A stretch of 64,000 nt of DNA from Aquificota bacterium (GCA_027002265.1 JAMOTM010000055.1:43677-107676), one strand, 5' to 3'. Counted from the stretch's first letter, positions 38,329-48,567 are shown. Notes: generated by a model not told the origin, from the letters alone. Numbers and translations are program-made.

Positions 38329-40524
38329 ATGAGTGAGAAAAAGCTTGCTATTTATATTCCAGAAAGTTTTAATGTAGATAATCCAATAATGTGCACGGAA
38401 GGGGAGGCTAATAAATATAATTTTCATGGGTATTTATTTAAAATAGAAAAAGATGAAAGAAAATTTGTAAAAGATTTTTTAAATAATAAAGTATTTGAAA
38501 AGAATTACAAATGCGTTTTGATATATCAAGCTTTTAATTTGGAAAGTAAGACTCAATCTAATCCTATATATAAAGCTGAAAGAGATTTTATATATCCTGG
38601 AGATAGAAAATTTTATCTGTTAAAGCCTATTATTGCTTACAGATACGAGAAAGATAAAAAATTAAATAAAGATAATTTAGTTTTACTTTCCCATAGGGAA
38701 ATTCTTTTAGAACCAGGGGATTACTTAGAAATATTAAAAGAAGACGATTTAGTTTTAAAAGATTTTGATAAAGGAATTTCCTTAGGGAAAATATATGGCT
38801 CAGAGGTAAATAGCTTTTATGTTTCTTTTCCGGATTTTAAGGAACTTCAAGAGGCACGTTCAGGATGTACAACCGGACCTTCAGGAACTGGGAAAAGCGT
38901 TATAACAAAAATGCTTCTTGCAGTAATTGCTCTTCAAACTCCTATGGGAGCAATTATTATAGATCCTTCTCAAGAGTATTCTAAAAAGGATCCTATAGAT
39001 TTAGAAAAAATAATAGATTTATCTTCCTATTTGGAAAATAAAGGTTTTGAAGAAGTTGAAATAGAGGGAAAGGTTTTAAGAAAAAGATATTTTATAGAAG
39101 ATATAGATGATCTTTTTTTTGAATCTTTAGAACCTTTAGTTCCTCTTGTTTTAGATTTTGCTAAAGTCAGATTTGTTATAAGTGCAGTAAAAACAGAAGA
39201 TGTATTTTTTCACTTAAAGGAAAATATCTATTACTATTTTTGTAATATTCAACCAGATGAATTTGAAGAAGGAAATTTTGAAGAAGATAAAGAAACGGAT
39301 TTAGATATAAATGAGCTTGCATTCATTCTTGGTAAATTGGAAAATAAATTAGATGAACTTATAAATTACCAAGAAAAAATGAAACAAATTGCAGAAAAGC
39401 TAGAAAAAGATAAGCTTTCTAAAACAGAAAAAGAAAATTTCATTGCTAATTTGATTTTATCTCTTGGAGAATTTCTTAGAAATGAAGTTTTGACAGATAA
39501 GCTTAAGATTTTTGTTAAGAAAAAAGATGGAATTTATATAAATCAAAAAATTTTAGAAAATTTAAAACAAAATCCCAAGTACAATGATATGTTTTTTGAA
39601 GCTCTTTCAACTATTTTAATATTTATATCTCTTCTTTCCGTGTTTTATGCTTATGGAAAGGCCGTAGATAAAATAGAAAGTAATATTTTGGAAAGATATT
39701 CAAGGCAAAATGGTTTTAGAAAAATTAGAAAATCCTTAAAAAATATGCTTCTAAAATATTACTCTCCTATAAAAACAGATAGAGATAAGGAAACTATTCT
39801 TGTTTATAAAACCTCTATAAAAGCTATTATAGAAAGAATGCAAAAAGGAATTTGGAGTGTTATAAGATATGGAGAGGGGGGTAATAAAGAAAGTTTAACA
39901 AGATATTTGGCACTTTTAGATGAACTTATGACACAAGCTTATAGAATCTATATTCATCAAAAAGAGAGTAATGGTGGAATTTTAGTTATGGACGAAGCTC
40001 ACTACTTTTTAAATCCTTCAGATAAAAAATATAAAAATATTGTTCCCGAAACTTTAGGAAGACTTCAAAGAATTGCTAGAAAATATAAAATTGGTCTTCA
40101 TTATATTACTCAATTTTTAAGTGATATTCCAAGCGAAATTAGAGACAACCTTCATTACAAAATTGTTGCAGCAGGTATTCAAAAAGGAGAAAAGGATTTT
40201 GATATTTTAAAAGATGATATGCCCGAGCTTTTAAATATTCCAAAAGCTACTTTATCTAAAAATGCGCCTAGAGTTTTTGGTTTTAAAGGTCCTTTAATAA
40301 TTAGTTTAAATCCTCTTTTATGTCAAGTTATGAATGTTAAAGACTTCGAAGAATACGTTTTAAATCTTTTAAGAAAAAAAATTAAAGACGAAAAAGTATT
40401 ACAGCTTTATGAAAAATATAAAAATAGACTCTTAAGGGAAGCTAAAAAATTTAAACAAAAAGAGGAAGAAAGAAAAAAGTTTTTAATTGGAAGTATAGAT
40501 CTACCTGAAGATTTTGATATTTAA
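38329..40524 (+). CDS. HerA/VirB4-like ATPase (DUF87-type)
   Basis: Walker A GPSGTGKSVITKMLL, AIIIDPSQEYS, Walker B GGILVMDEAHYFLNP, arginine region LGRLQRIARKYKIGLHYITQF. Confidence 0.88.
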   Translation: MSEKKLAIYIPESFNVDNPIMCTEGEANKYNFHGYLFKIEKDERKFVKDFLNNKVFEKNYKCVLIYQAFNLESKTQSNPIYKAERDFIYPGDRKFYLLKPIIAYRYEKDKKLNKDNLVLLSHREILLEPGDYLEILKEDDLVLKDFDKGISLGKIYGSEVNSFYVSFPDFKELQEARSGCTTGPSGTGKSVITKMLLAVIALQTPMGAIIIDPSQEYSKKDPIDLEKIIDLSSYLENKGFEEVEIEGKVLRKRYFIEDIDDLFFESLEPLVPLVLDFAKVRFVISAVKTEDVFFHLKENIYYYFCNIQPDEFEEGNFEEDKETDLDINELAFILGKLENKLDELINYQEKMKQIAEKLEKDKLSKTEKENFIANLILSLGEFLRNEVLTDKLKIFVKKKDGIYINQKILENLKQNPKYNDMFFEALSTILIFISLLSVFYAYGKAVDKIESNILERYSRQNGFRKIRKSLKNMLLKYYSPIKTDRDKETILVYKTSIKAIIERMQKGIWSVIRYGEGGNKESLTRYLALLDELMTQAYRIYIHQKESNGGILVMDEAHYFLNPSDKKYKNIVPETLGRLQRIARKYKIGLHYITQFLSDIPSEIRDNLHYKIVAAGIQKGEKDFDILKDDMPELLNIPKATLSKNAPRVFGFKGPLIISLNPLLCQVMNVKDFEEYVLNLLRKKIKDEKVLQLYEKYKNRLLREAKKFKQKEEERKKFLIGSIDLPEDFDI

Positions 40525-40537
40525 GGTTACTATAAAA

Positions 40538-41317
40538 TTATCTAAAATATTCTATTTCCTTTTCAAAATAAGAAGGTAAAGTATTATAAGGATTAGTTAA
40601 ATTATTATTATCAGTTATGTACATATATTTGCAGGAACTATTTATAATACTGAGCATATCCTCATAACTTGCGTTATAAACTATAATTGCACTTTGATTG
40701 GGGTATTTCAAGCAAACTTCTGGATTAAAATTCTGATAACTATTTTCAAAAACCACAATAACATCTGAAACACGAAAATAAGCTTCATTTGGATAGGTTC
40801 CTGGATTTAAAATAATAATGTACTTTCCTTTATTTTTAATATAATTTTTTAAAGTTTCGTAGTAAGAAAGTTTATCCAAAGAAGTTGCAGATTCGTCTAA
40901 AAAGAAACCTTTAATTTTTGGATAAAGATTTAACCAAGTATCTATGTCACTTTCAACCAAAGTAATATTTCTTGTTCCCCATTTTGTATAAACATAACCA
41001 ATTGGAATTTTTGATTTGTTTAAAAGTTTATCTATTAGATTTTGATAATTTGGATCTACATTTTTCCCAGGTCCATTATTTGGATTAATAATAATAAGTC
41101 CTTTATAGTTTAAATCAGCTACTTTCTCCCATAGGCTTAAATTATAAAAATAGAGAGGGATAAGTAAATACTTTGAAAAGATTTGAGAAGTTAAATTTTC
41201 TAAAGTAGTATTTTCTAAGCTTTCCTTCTCAGTTACATTTCCACATCCTACATAAAGAAAGAAGAATAAAAAAACAAAAAGAATTATGTAAGTTCTAAGC
41301 CTTCCTTTTTCAAACAT
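40538..41317 (-). CDS. Spherulation-specific family 4-like lipoprotein (TIM-barrel)
   Basis: N-terminal signal with Cys (LYVGCGN), LIPLYFYN, LIIINPNNGPG, GFFLDESA, IILNPGTYP. Confidence 0.8.
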   Translation of the reverse strand: MFEKGRLRTYIILFVFLFFFLYVGCGNVTEKESLENTTLENLTSQIFSKYLLIPLYFYNLSLWEKVADLNYKGLIIINPNNGPGKNVDPNYQNLIDKLLNKSKIPIGYVYTKWGTRNITLVESDIDTWLNLYPKIKGFFLDESATSLDKLSYYETLKNYIKNKGKYIIILNPGTYPNEAYFRVSDVIVVFENSYQNFNPEVCLKYPNQSAIIVYNASYEDMLSIINSSCKYMYITDNNNLTNPYNTLPSYFEKEIEYFR

Positions 41318-41405
41318 AATAACTTAATTATACTACTTTAAATCTTGAATAATTTTCCTCTTTATAATATCATTATAATAAAATATTACTAGGAGGAATT
41401 TTTGT

Positions 41406-42464
41406 ATGAAAATAATTAAATATTTATTTATATATTTTTTATTATTTCAAACTGCTTTTTCAAAAGTTATTATTAAAGATATATATAATAGAAAAGTAGT
41501 TTTAAATCACTATCCAAAAAAAGTAATAGCTTTGGGTCCAGGAAGTTTAAGGCTTGTAGCTTACTTAAATGCAACAGATAAAATTATTGCTGTAGAGAAA
41601 TTTGAAAGAAAATTTATGTGGGGTAGGCCCTATATTCTTGCTCACAAAGAGCTTTTAAAACTTCCTATAGCAGCTAAAGGAGGTCCTAAAGATATTTTAA
41701 ATATAGAAAGATTAAAAATTTTAAAACCAGATCTAGTTATCATATCCTTTAGAACAAAATATTATGTGGAAAATTTACAAAAGAAACTCCATATTCCCGT
41801 TATTGCAATTAGTTACGGAAGAGATCTTACTCACTTTTTAAATAATAAAAGTTTATATAGATCTTTGGAAATTCTAGGAAAGGCTTTGAACAAAGAAAAA
41901 AGAGCAAAAGAGGTTATTTCATTTATAAAAAACGAAGCCAAAAACCTTTATAATAAAACAAAAAACGAAAACAAAAAAAATGTTTATGTGGGATGTATAG
42001 CTCATAAAGGTTTACATTCTATTGAAAGTTCATATTCTAAATGGCCCCCTTTTACCATAAATCATATTATATCTATTGTAGATAACATAAAGCCGCAAGG
42101 AGGTCATTTATTTGTCAATAAGGAATACATTTTAACTAAAAATCCTAAAGTTATTTTTATAGATAAAAGTGGAATTAAACTTTTAAAGAGAGATATGATT
42201 CATCATAAATATTTTTATAAAAATTTAAGGGCTTTTAAAGAAAATAATGTTTATGAAATCTTTCCATATAACCTATATAACACAAATATAGGGACTGCTC
42301 TTTTAGACGCTTATTTTATTGCTAAAGTAATGTATCCAAATAAGTTTAAAAATCTAAATATAGAGAAAAAAGCTAAAGAAATTTACACATTCTTACTTGG
42401 AAAAAATGTTTATCCGGAAATGAAAAAATATATTGGAGGATTTAAAAAATTTGAAGATAAGTAA
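41406..42464 (+). CDS. FecB/BtuF-type ABC transporter substrate-binding protein
   Basis: Signal peptide, IIKDIYNRKVVLNHYPKKVIALGPGSLRLVAYL, LKILKPDLVIISF. Confidence 0.88.
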   Translation: MKIIKYLFIYFLLFQTAFSKVIIKDIYNRKVVLNHYPKKVIALGPGSLRLVAYLNATDKIIAVEKFERKFMWGRPYILAHKELLKLPIAAKGGPKDILNIERLKILKPDLVIISFRTKYYVENLQKKLHIPVIAISYGRDLTHFLNNKSLYRSLEILGKALNKEKRAKEVISFIKNEAKNLYNKTKNENKKNVYVGCIAHKGLHSIESSYSKWPPFTINHIISIVDNIKPQGGHLFVNKEYILTKNPKVIFIDKSGIKLLKRDMIHHKYFYKNLRAFKENNVYEIFPYNLYNTNIGTALLDAYFIAKVMYPNKFKNLNIEKKAKEIYTFLLGKNVYPEMKKYIGGFKKFEDK

Positions 42465-43431
42465 AAATTATTTTTTCATTTTTCTTTTATTTTTTATAAA
42501 CATATTTTTAATTTTGTTAGATTTATCTATAGGGGAACTTAAAACTTCTTTTTTTGACATAATAGAAGTTTTATTTTTTAACACAAACAATAATTTAAGA
42601 AATATCATTTTGGACATTAGACTTCCAGAAACCTTAGCTGCTTCTTTAACCGGAGCTATTCTTGCGATTTCTGGAGCTCTAATCCAAATAAGTATGGAAA
42701 ATCCACTAGCAAGTCCTTATACTTTAGGAATTTCCCATGGAGCTCTTTTGGGAGTAGCTTTTGCAATTCTTTTTTTTGGGCTTTCAAGTAAATTTGTTTA
42801 TATTTTAGCCTTTTTAGGAGCTTTTTCTACGGTTATAATTCTTTTTCTTTTAAATAAAATAAAAAAATTAAATGCATCAAGTTTAGTTTTAGCTGGAGTA
42901 GCTATATCTTCCTTATATGGAGCTATAAGTTTATTTCTGCAGTTTCTATCAAGCGATTTAGAACTTTCTGCTATTGTTTATTGGACCTTTGGGGATTTAA
43001 CAAAGGCAACTTACTTTAGTTTAAAGGTTTTATTTATTTTTTTAGTTTTAGGATATATATACATTGAGCTAAAAAAATATAAAATTTTTTCTTTGGAACT
43101 TGGAGAGGAAGTTGCTTTAAGCTTAGGAATAGAAGTAAATAGACTAAAACTCATTAATCTAATTTTAGCTACTTTTTTAGTTTCTTTGACTGTAGCTTTT
43201 TTTGGAATTATTGGTTTTGTGGGGCTTGTTGTACCACACTTAACTCGTCTTTTATTTGGAAAAGAAATAAAAACCTTTTTTACTTTAAACCTTTTACTTG
43301 GAAGTATTCTTTTAGTCTTGGCAGATATTTTTTCAAAAGCACTTTTAGCTCCTCAAATACTTCCAATTGGAATTTTAACCTCAATTTTAGGAGCTCCAAC
43401 TTTTTTGTATTTACTTATGCGAGGTAGATAA
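42433..43431 (+). CDS. FecCD-type ABC transporter permease
   Basis: RLPETLAASLTGAILAISGALIQISMENPLASPYTLGISHGA, GFVGLVVPHLTRLLFG. Confidence 0.94.
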   Translation: MEDLKNLKISKNYFFIFLLFFINIFLILLDLSIGELKTSFFDIIEVLFFNTNNNLRNIILDIRLPETLAASLTGAILAISGALIQISMENPLASPYTLGISHGALLGVAFAILFFGLSSKFVYILAFLGAFSTVIILFLLNKIKKLNASSLVLAGVAISSLYGAISLFLQFLSSDLELSAIVYWTFGDLTKATYFSLKVLFIFLVLGYIYIELKKYKIFSLELGEEVALSLGIEVNRLKLINLILATFLVSLTVAFFGIIGFVGLVVPHLTRLLFGKEIKTFFTLNLLLGSILLVLADIFSKALLAPQILPIGILTSILGAPTFLYLLMRGR

Positions 43432-44162
43432 TGCTTGTAGTAAAAAGTTTAGCTTATAAAGATATTTTAAAAGACATAAATTTTAAATTAAGTAAAAAAA
43501 GCTTGGTAGCTATCTTAGGCCCTAATGGAAGTGGAAAAAGTACCTTAATAAAGTGTTTGGCTAATATAATTAAAGATTATAGTGGAGATATTATTTTGTT
43601 TGGAAAGAATATAAAAAGTATACCTCAAAGAGATTTTCCAAAGTATGTAGCTTATGTTCCACAAAAAAGCTTTGGAAATGCTTTAAAAGTTTATGATACT
43701 ATTTTACTTGGAAGACTTGCCTCGAAAAATTTTTCTAAACCTACAAAAAAAGATTTAGAGTTTATAGATAAAATAATAGAAGAATTATCTTTACAAAATA
43801 TAGCTTACAAAGAAACCATGAATTTATCTGGTGGAGAACTTCAAAAAGTTCAAATCGCTAGAGCTTTAGCTCAAGAAGCAAAAATTTTGCTTTTGGATGA
43901 GCCTACTAATAACTTAGATATAAAAAATAAATTTCTACTTTTTGAACTACTAAAAAAACTTTCTCAAAAAATTTTAATTATTTCTATTCTTCACGATATA
44001 GATTTTTCTTTAAATTATGCAGATTACTTTATATTTTTAAAAAATGGGAAGATAGTAAAAAGTATTTCTAAAGATTTTGTAAAAGAAGAGGATATTTTAA
44101 ACCTATTTGATTTGGAACTTTGGAGGATGTCTTTTTCAAAGGTTTCTTTAAAAACCGTTTAA
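43431..44162 (+). CDS. FecE/BtuD-type ABC transporter ATP-binding protein
   Basis: AILGPNGSGKSTLIKCLA, LSGGELQKVQIARALAQEAKILLLDEPTNNLDI. Confidence 0.94.
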   Translation: MLVVKSLAYKDILKDINFKLSKKSLVAILGPNGSGKSTLIKCLANIIKDYSGDIILFGKNIKSIPQRDFPKYVAYVPQKSFGNALKVYDTILLGRLASKNFSKPTKKDLEFIDKIIEELSLQNIAYKETMNLSGGELQKVQIARALAQEAKILLLDEPTNNLDIKNKFLLFELLKKLSQKILIISILHDIDFSLNYADYFIFLKNGKIVKSISKDFVKEEDILNLFDLELWRMSFSKVSLKTV

Positions 44163-44246
44163 GAAAAAATCTATAGATAGTATAATATCTTAAAATATGT
44201 TTTTCATAAATTTAAATCTTTCCTGTAGCTCTCAGTGGAGGTTTTT

Positions 44247-45350
44247 ATGAAATTAAAAGTATCAAAAAAGGACTTTGAAAAGACTCTTTCTAAGCTTCAA
44301 AATTTGTGTGACAAAAAAGGTAGTCTTCCAATTCTTTCTAATATATATTTTGAAGCAAATGAAGATAAGCTTTTTTTAACTACTACGAATTTAGAAGTTG
44401 GAGCTAAGTGTAAGCTATCTGCATTTATAGAAAAACCTGGAGATGCCTTATGTAATACAATAAAACTTTTTCAAATTGTTAAAAATCTAAATAGTTCTGA
44501 AATCGAAATATCTTCTGATGATAATAAAGTTTATATAAACACTCCGAATTCAAATTTTAAATTAGCTCAAGCAAATAAAGATGAGTTTCCAAACTTTGAA
44601 ATTCCAAATGAATTTGATATAGAAGTAGAAAGCTATTTACTTTTAAATGCTCTTAAAAAAGTAAAACCCGCTATCTCAAAAGAAGATTTAGGAGGATTTA
44701 CATTAAGCGGAATTTATTTTAAGGTTAATGAAAACTTTTTAGACGTTGTTTCTACAGATACTCATAGATTGCATCTTTATAAAATCCCTTTGATAAATAA
44801 AAATAATGAAGGAGATATTTTAATTCCTAAAAAATCTGCAAATGAACTTATGAAATTTTTAAAAGATACAAAAATATCGAAATTAGCTTTCCAAAACGGG
44901 AAATTATTTGTGAAAGCTGATGAAAATGTATTTTTCAGTATAAGCTTAGAGGGAACTTTCCCAAATTATATAAAGCCATTTGGGCTCTTTGAAAATTCAC
45001 CTTTAACCTTGGTAGTTCAAAGGGATGATATTTTAAAGGCACTAAAAGAACTTTCGGCTATTTATGCAAATGTTAAATTAGATGCAAAGCCCATAACTTT
45101 TATATTTGAAGATAATATTTTAAATCTCTATGCAAGTTACGAAGGTGAAGAAGGTAATATAAAAATTCCTTGTGAAATTGAAGGTTATTTAGAAGAAAAA
45201 ATAATTTTCAACTTGCAGTTTTTAGTTGATGCTATATCCTCTTTTGATAGAAATGAAATAAAAATGAAATTTCTAGGAGAAGATAAACCTATGCTTATTG
45301 AAAGTGATTTAGAAAATTTAAAAGCTGTTATTATGCCTATGAAAATTTAA
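44247..45350 (+). CDS. dnaN: DNA polymerase III beta clamp (start corrected from 44235)
   Basis: MKLKVSKKDFEKTLSKLQNLCDKKGSLPILSNIYFEA, STDTHRLHLY; GGAGG RBS before ATG at 44247. Confidence 0.94.
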   Translation: MKLKVSKKDFEKTLSKLQNLCDKKGSLPILSNIYFEANEDKLFLTTTNLEVGAKCKLSAFIEKPGDALCNTIKLFQIVKNLNSSEIEISSDDNKVYINTPNSNFKLAQANKDEFPNFEIPNEFDIEVESYLLLNALKKVKPAISKEDLGGFTLSGIYFKVNENFLDVVSTDTHRLHLYKIPLINKNNEGDILIPKKSANELMKFLKDTKISKLAFQNGKLFVKADENVFFSISLEGTFPNYIKPFGLFENSPLTLVVQRDDILKALKELSAIYANVKLDAKPITFIFEDNILNLYASYEGEEGNIKIPCEIEGYLEEKIIFNLQFLVDAISSFDRNEIKMKFLGEDKPMLIESDLENLKAVIMPMKI

Positions 45351-45352
45351 AA

Positions 45353-45370
45353 AGGGGGAATTACCCCCCT
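45353..45370. terminator. Convergent hairpin terminator
   Basis: GGGGG-AATTA-CCCCC stem between dnaN and convergent OMP gene. Confidence 0.6.
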
Positions 45371-45376
45371 AAAAAT

Positions 45377-45934
45377 TTAGAAATTAAATTTATATCCTAC
45401 ATCAAATACAAATGCACGTGTTTTTCTTTCTCCACTACCCTTAGCAATATCTTTTAAACCTAAATCAAAGCGCGCATCTACTACAAACTGATCTAAATAA
45501 GTAAAAGAAGTCCCTAAAGAAAGACCAAAATCCCAGTCTTCCCATTTTTTATCGTCTCCATCTAATCTATACGCTAAAAATGGGCCTGCTCCTAATTTTA
45601 TAGAAAATGGTTCAGAGTTATAAACTTCATAGTATGCATTTATAGGTATTTTGAAAAAGTGAAGCCCGCCTTCAATTGTTTCTGTTTTATTTTCAAATTT
45701 AAAAGGAACATAAGTATAATATACTCCTGGTTCAATGTAAAACTTAGTATTTGGAATATTGTAGGAAGCTTTTGCCCCAAGTTCAAATCCACTTGCACGC
45801 CATTTTTCATCCATACCAGACTCATCAGTTGTATATTTGCCAATAACAAATCCGGCTTCTGGAATTACAGAAAAGGGTAGACTCATAGCAAAAGGAACGC
45901 TTGTAAGTAAGGCTAAAGCTAATATTTTTTTCAT
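45377..45934 (-). CDS. Outer membrane beta-barrel protein
   Basis: Signal peptide; alternating beta strands, terminal FVFDVGYKFNF. Confidence 0.75.
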   Translation of the reverse strand: MKKILALALLTSVPFAMSLPFSVIPEAGFVIGKYTTDESGMDEKWRASGFELGAKASYNIPNTKFYIEPGVYYTYVPFKFENKTETIEGGLHFFKIPINAYYEVYNSEPFSIKLGAGPFLAYRLDGDDKKWEDWDFGLSLGTSFTYLDQFVVDARFDLGLKDIAKGSGERKTRAFVFDVGYKFNF

Positions 45935-45958
45935 TTATAAACCTCCTATATATTATAA

Positions 45959-46822
45959 TTAATTTTGTATTATATCACACTTTACTTTTAAACATCCTCG
46001 TTTGGAATATTTTATAAATTCTATAAATTCTTTTACCTCTTTTATATTTTTGTATTTTTCAAAAACAATGTTCACAGCTTCCTGAAAAGTTTTCTTAGAA
46101 CAAAAAACAATTTTAAAAGTATCTATTAAAGCTTTTATAGTTTCTCTTGGAAAACCTTTTCTTTTTAAACCTATAATATTTATTCCTTCTAAATAAGCTC
46201 TGTTCCCTTTTGCTAAACAAAAGTGAGGAACATCTCTTTCAACAGCAGAAGCTCCTCCTATCATTGCATATTTCCCAATTTTTACAAATTGGTGAATTCC
46301 AGAAAGTCCACCAATTATAGCACCTTCGTAAATGTGGACATGACCTGCTATTTGAGTGCCGTTACTAATAATTACATTATCTTCAATAATGCAATCGTGG
46401 GCTATATGACTATATGCCATAATGAGGGTATTATTTTTTATAATAGTAGCTCTTTTATCATCATCCGTACCGCGATTTATAGTAACAAACTCTCTAATTA
46501 AATTATTTTTGCCTATAATAACCTTTGATTTTACCCCTTCCGAACGAAGATGTTGAGAAACCTCACCAATACAAGCCCCTTTAAAAAATATATTACCTTC
46601 ATCTATATACGTTTTATAAAACACCGAAACATCACATTTAAATATATTATTTTTCTTTATTACTATTTCTTCACCTTGGATAAAAGTATTTGGTCCTAAA
46701 ATACAATTATCTTCTATAGTAACTTTTCCTTCTATTATAGTTCCGGGATAAATTTTTACATTTTCTCCTATTTTTGCTTGCGGATCTATATAAACTTGAG
46801 ATTTGTTTCCAACAATTTTCAT
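45959..46822 (-). CDS. lpxA: LpxA-like UDP-GlcNAc acyltransferase
   Basis: Left-handed hexapeptide repeats; TINRGTDDDKRATIIKNNTLIMAYSHIAHDCIIEDNVIISNGTQIAGHV. Confidence 0.92.
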   Translation of the reverse strand: MKIVGNKSQVYIDPQAKIGENVKIYPGTIIEGKVTIEDNCILGPNTFIQGEEIVIKKNNIFKCDVSVFYKTYIDEGNIFFKGACIGEVSQHLRSEGVKSKVIIGKNNLIREFVTINRGTDDDKRATIIKNNTLIMAYSHIAHDCIIEDNVIISNGTQIAGHVHIYEGAIIGGLSGIHQFVKIGKYAMIGGASAVERDVPHFCLAKGNRAYLEGINIIGLKRKGFPRETIKALIDTFKIVFCSKKTFQEAVNIVFEKYKNIKEVKEFIEFIKYSKRGCLKVKCDIIQN

Positions 46823-46839
46823 AAAAAAACGCCCCCTGT

Positions 46840-47283
46840 TTATTTTTTCGCTACACCTGCCATAATAATTGCCTCTGCAACAAGTTTATCTTCGACATAT
46901 GCCTTTCCAGAAACTTTACTTACACTTGGTTTAAGTCTAATTGCTTCTACCTCAAGTTTTAAGACGTCTCCAGGTCTTACAGGGTGACGAAAACGAGCAT
47001 TATCTATTCCCATAAAGTATATGATAGATTCTCCCGCCTTTAAATTAAAAGTTTTAAGCATTAAAATTCCACCTACTTGAGCCAAAGCTTCAATTATTAA
47101 AACTCCTGGCATTACTGGATGAGAAGGAAAGTGCCCTTGAAAAAAAGGTTCATTTATTGTTACATTTTTTATACCTACGGCTCTTTTTCCAGGTTCAAAT
47201 TCAATAATTTTATCTACCAAGAGAAAGGGATATCTATGAGGTAAAATGTTCATAATTTCAAAAATATCTAAAGTTTCTGACAT
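46840..47283 (-). CDS. fabZ: 3-hydroxyacyl-ACP dehydratase FabZ
   Basis: [40 protein letters not shown]. Confidence 0.96.
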   Translation of the reverse strand: MSETLDIFEIMNILPHRYPFLLVDKIIEFEPGKRAVGIKNVTINEPFFQGHFPSHPVMPGVLIIEALAQVGGILMLKTFNLKAGESIIYFMGIDNARFRHPVRPGDVLKLEVEAIRLKPSVSKVSGKAYVEDKLVAEAIIMAGVAKK

Positions 47284-47298
47284 AGAAATAACCTCCTT

Positions 47299-47694
47299 TT
47301 ATTTTAAAATTAAAGTTCTTGCAAAAATGTAACCAATAAAAGCTAAAGATATACCTAAGAAATTATTTAAAAATACATTAAAAAAAAATAATTTAATTTT
47401 ACCTTGATATAAAAGTCTAAAACTATCAAAAGCGTAGGAGGAAAAAGTTGTAAGTCCACCTAAAAAACCTGTTATTACAAATAGTTTTGTATAACTAGAG
47501 GCTTTAGTTTCCGTTAAATAAAAAGTTGAAAATCCTATAAGGAAACACCCTATTAAATTTGCAATTAAAATTCCTATTGGAAAATTTAAAAAAGAAAATT
47601 TATTTGCCGTTATCTCACAAATTATATACCTTAAACTTGCTCCTAATCCACCTCCAAGTATGACTGCGGCAAGAGCAAGAAAATAGTTTTTCAA
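47299..47694 (-). CDS. crcB: Fluoride efflux channel CrcB/Fluc
   Basis: GGGLGASLRYI, GTLIANLIGCFLIG-like, GFLGGLTTFSSYAFDS. Confidence 0.93.
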   Translation of the reverse strand: MKNYFLALAAVILGGGLGASLRYIICEITANKFSFLNFPIGILIANLIGCFLIGFSTFYLTETKASSYTKLFVITGFLGGLTTFSSYAFDSFRLLYQGKIKLFFFNVFLNNFLGISLAFIGYIFARTLILK

Positions 47695-47829
47695 TTTTAT
47701 ATTCCTCCAAATACCTTTTTGAAAAATAATTATAAGCCTTAATTAAGAAACCCACTAGGTTTTGCTTGACAACTTAAGTAAAGATAATTATTTTCCATTA
47801 TAAAAATTCTTGTTATTAAGGAGGAAAAT

Positions 47830-48546
47830 ATGAAAGTGGATTTATGGAAATATCTTGTATGTGCTCAAATGGGATTTGAAGATGAAGTAAAAGAAATGAT
47901 TAATATGAGTAGGGTGGAGGTAAACGGTGAAGTTGTTAAAAATCCTAATTTTAAAATAGATTATAAAAAAGATGAAGTAAAAGTAGATGGAATAAAAGTG
48001 AAACTTCCTAAAAAATTTGTCTATTATGCTTTTAATAAACCACAAAAGTTAAAAATGGATCTTAGTCATAAAAAGAAAACTAAAGAAATTATTTTAGGAG
48101 ATATTTTAAGAAATATGCCTCATAAAGTTCTTCCTATAGATACTTTAGATTATTATACTGAAGGTTTAATGATATTTACTAATGATCCTGAGCTTTTAAC
48201 CTCAAAAGCCAATAAACTTGAAAAAACTTATGTTTTAAAAGTTATAGGAAGAGTAAATAATGAAGATTTAGCTAAAATGAGAAAAGGTGGGAAGGTTCCA
48301 AGTGGATTTTTTAAACCAAAAATGATAAAAAGATTAGCCTTATCTAAAAGTGGAAATCATACCTTTTTAGAGTTAAAAACTGATTCCAATAAAGGAAAAT
48401 TAATAAGAGAATTCTTTTTAAGATATGGACATCCCATTTTAAAAATGAAAAGAACAAAAATAGAAAAGGTAAATTTAAAAGATTTACCTAGACTTGCTTA
48501 TAGGGAATTAACTAAACCTGAGATAGACAGTTTAAAAATTAAGTAG
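47830..48546 (+). CDS. S4-domain pseudouridine synthase (RsuA/RluB type)
   Basis: S4 region RVEVNGEVVKNPNFKI; YAFNKPQKL; LPIDTLDYYTEGLMIFTNDPELL. Confidence 0.88.
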   Translation: MKVDLWKYLVCAQMGFEDEVKEMINMSRVEVNGEVVKNPNFKIDYKKDEVKVDGIKVKLPKKFVYYAFNKPQKLKMDLSHKKKTKEIILGDILRNMPHKVLPIDTLDYYTEGLMIFTNDPELLTSKANKLEKTYVLKVIGRVNNEDLAKMRKGGKVPSGFFKPKMIKRLALSKSGNHTFLELKTDSNKGKLIREFFLRYGHPILKMKRTKIEKVNLKDLPRLAYRELTKPEIDSLKIK

Positions 48547-48565
48547 GGGGATGAAAGCCCCCTAC
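48543..48565. terminator. Convergent hairpin terminator
   Basis: GTAGGGGG-ATGAAAG-CCCCCTAC perfect 8-bp arms. Confidence 0.7.
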
Positions 48566-48567
48566 CA

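Noticed and set aside
45640-45880. ORFs 45640-45849 (-) and 45659-45880 (+) within OMP gene
   Set aside because: Alternative frames of a signal-peptide-bearing barrel protein.
46223-46987. Plus-strand ORFs 46223-46501 and 46778-46987
   Set aside because: Antisense to lpxA/fabZ.
47695-47829. Possible fluoride riboswitch upstream of crcB
   Set aside because: Only a short AAACC/GGGTTT inverted repeat is visible; the conserved crcB-motif sequence was not found.
47842-48045. Minus-strand 67-aa ORF in pseudouridine synthase gene
   Set aside because: Antisense shadow.
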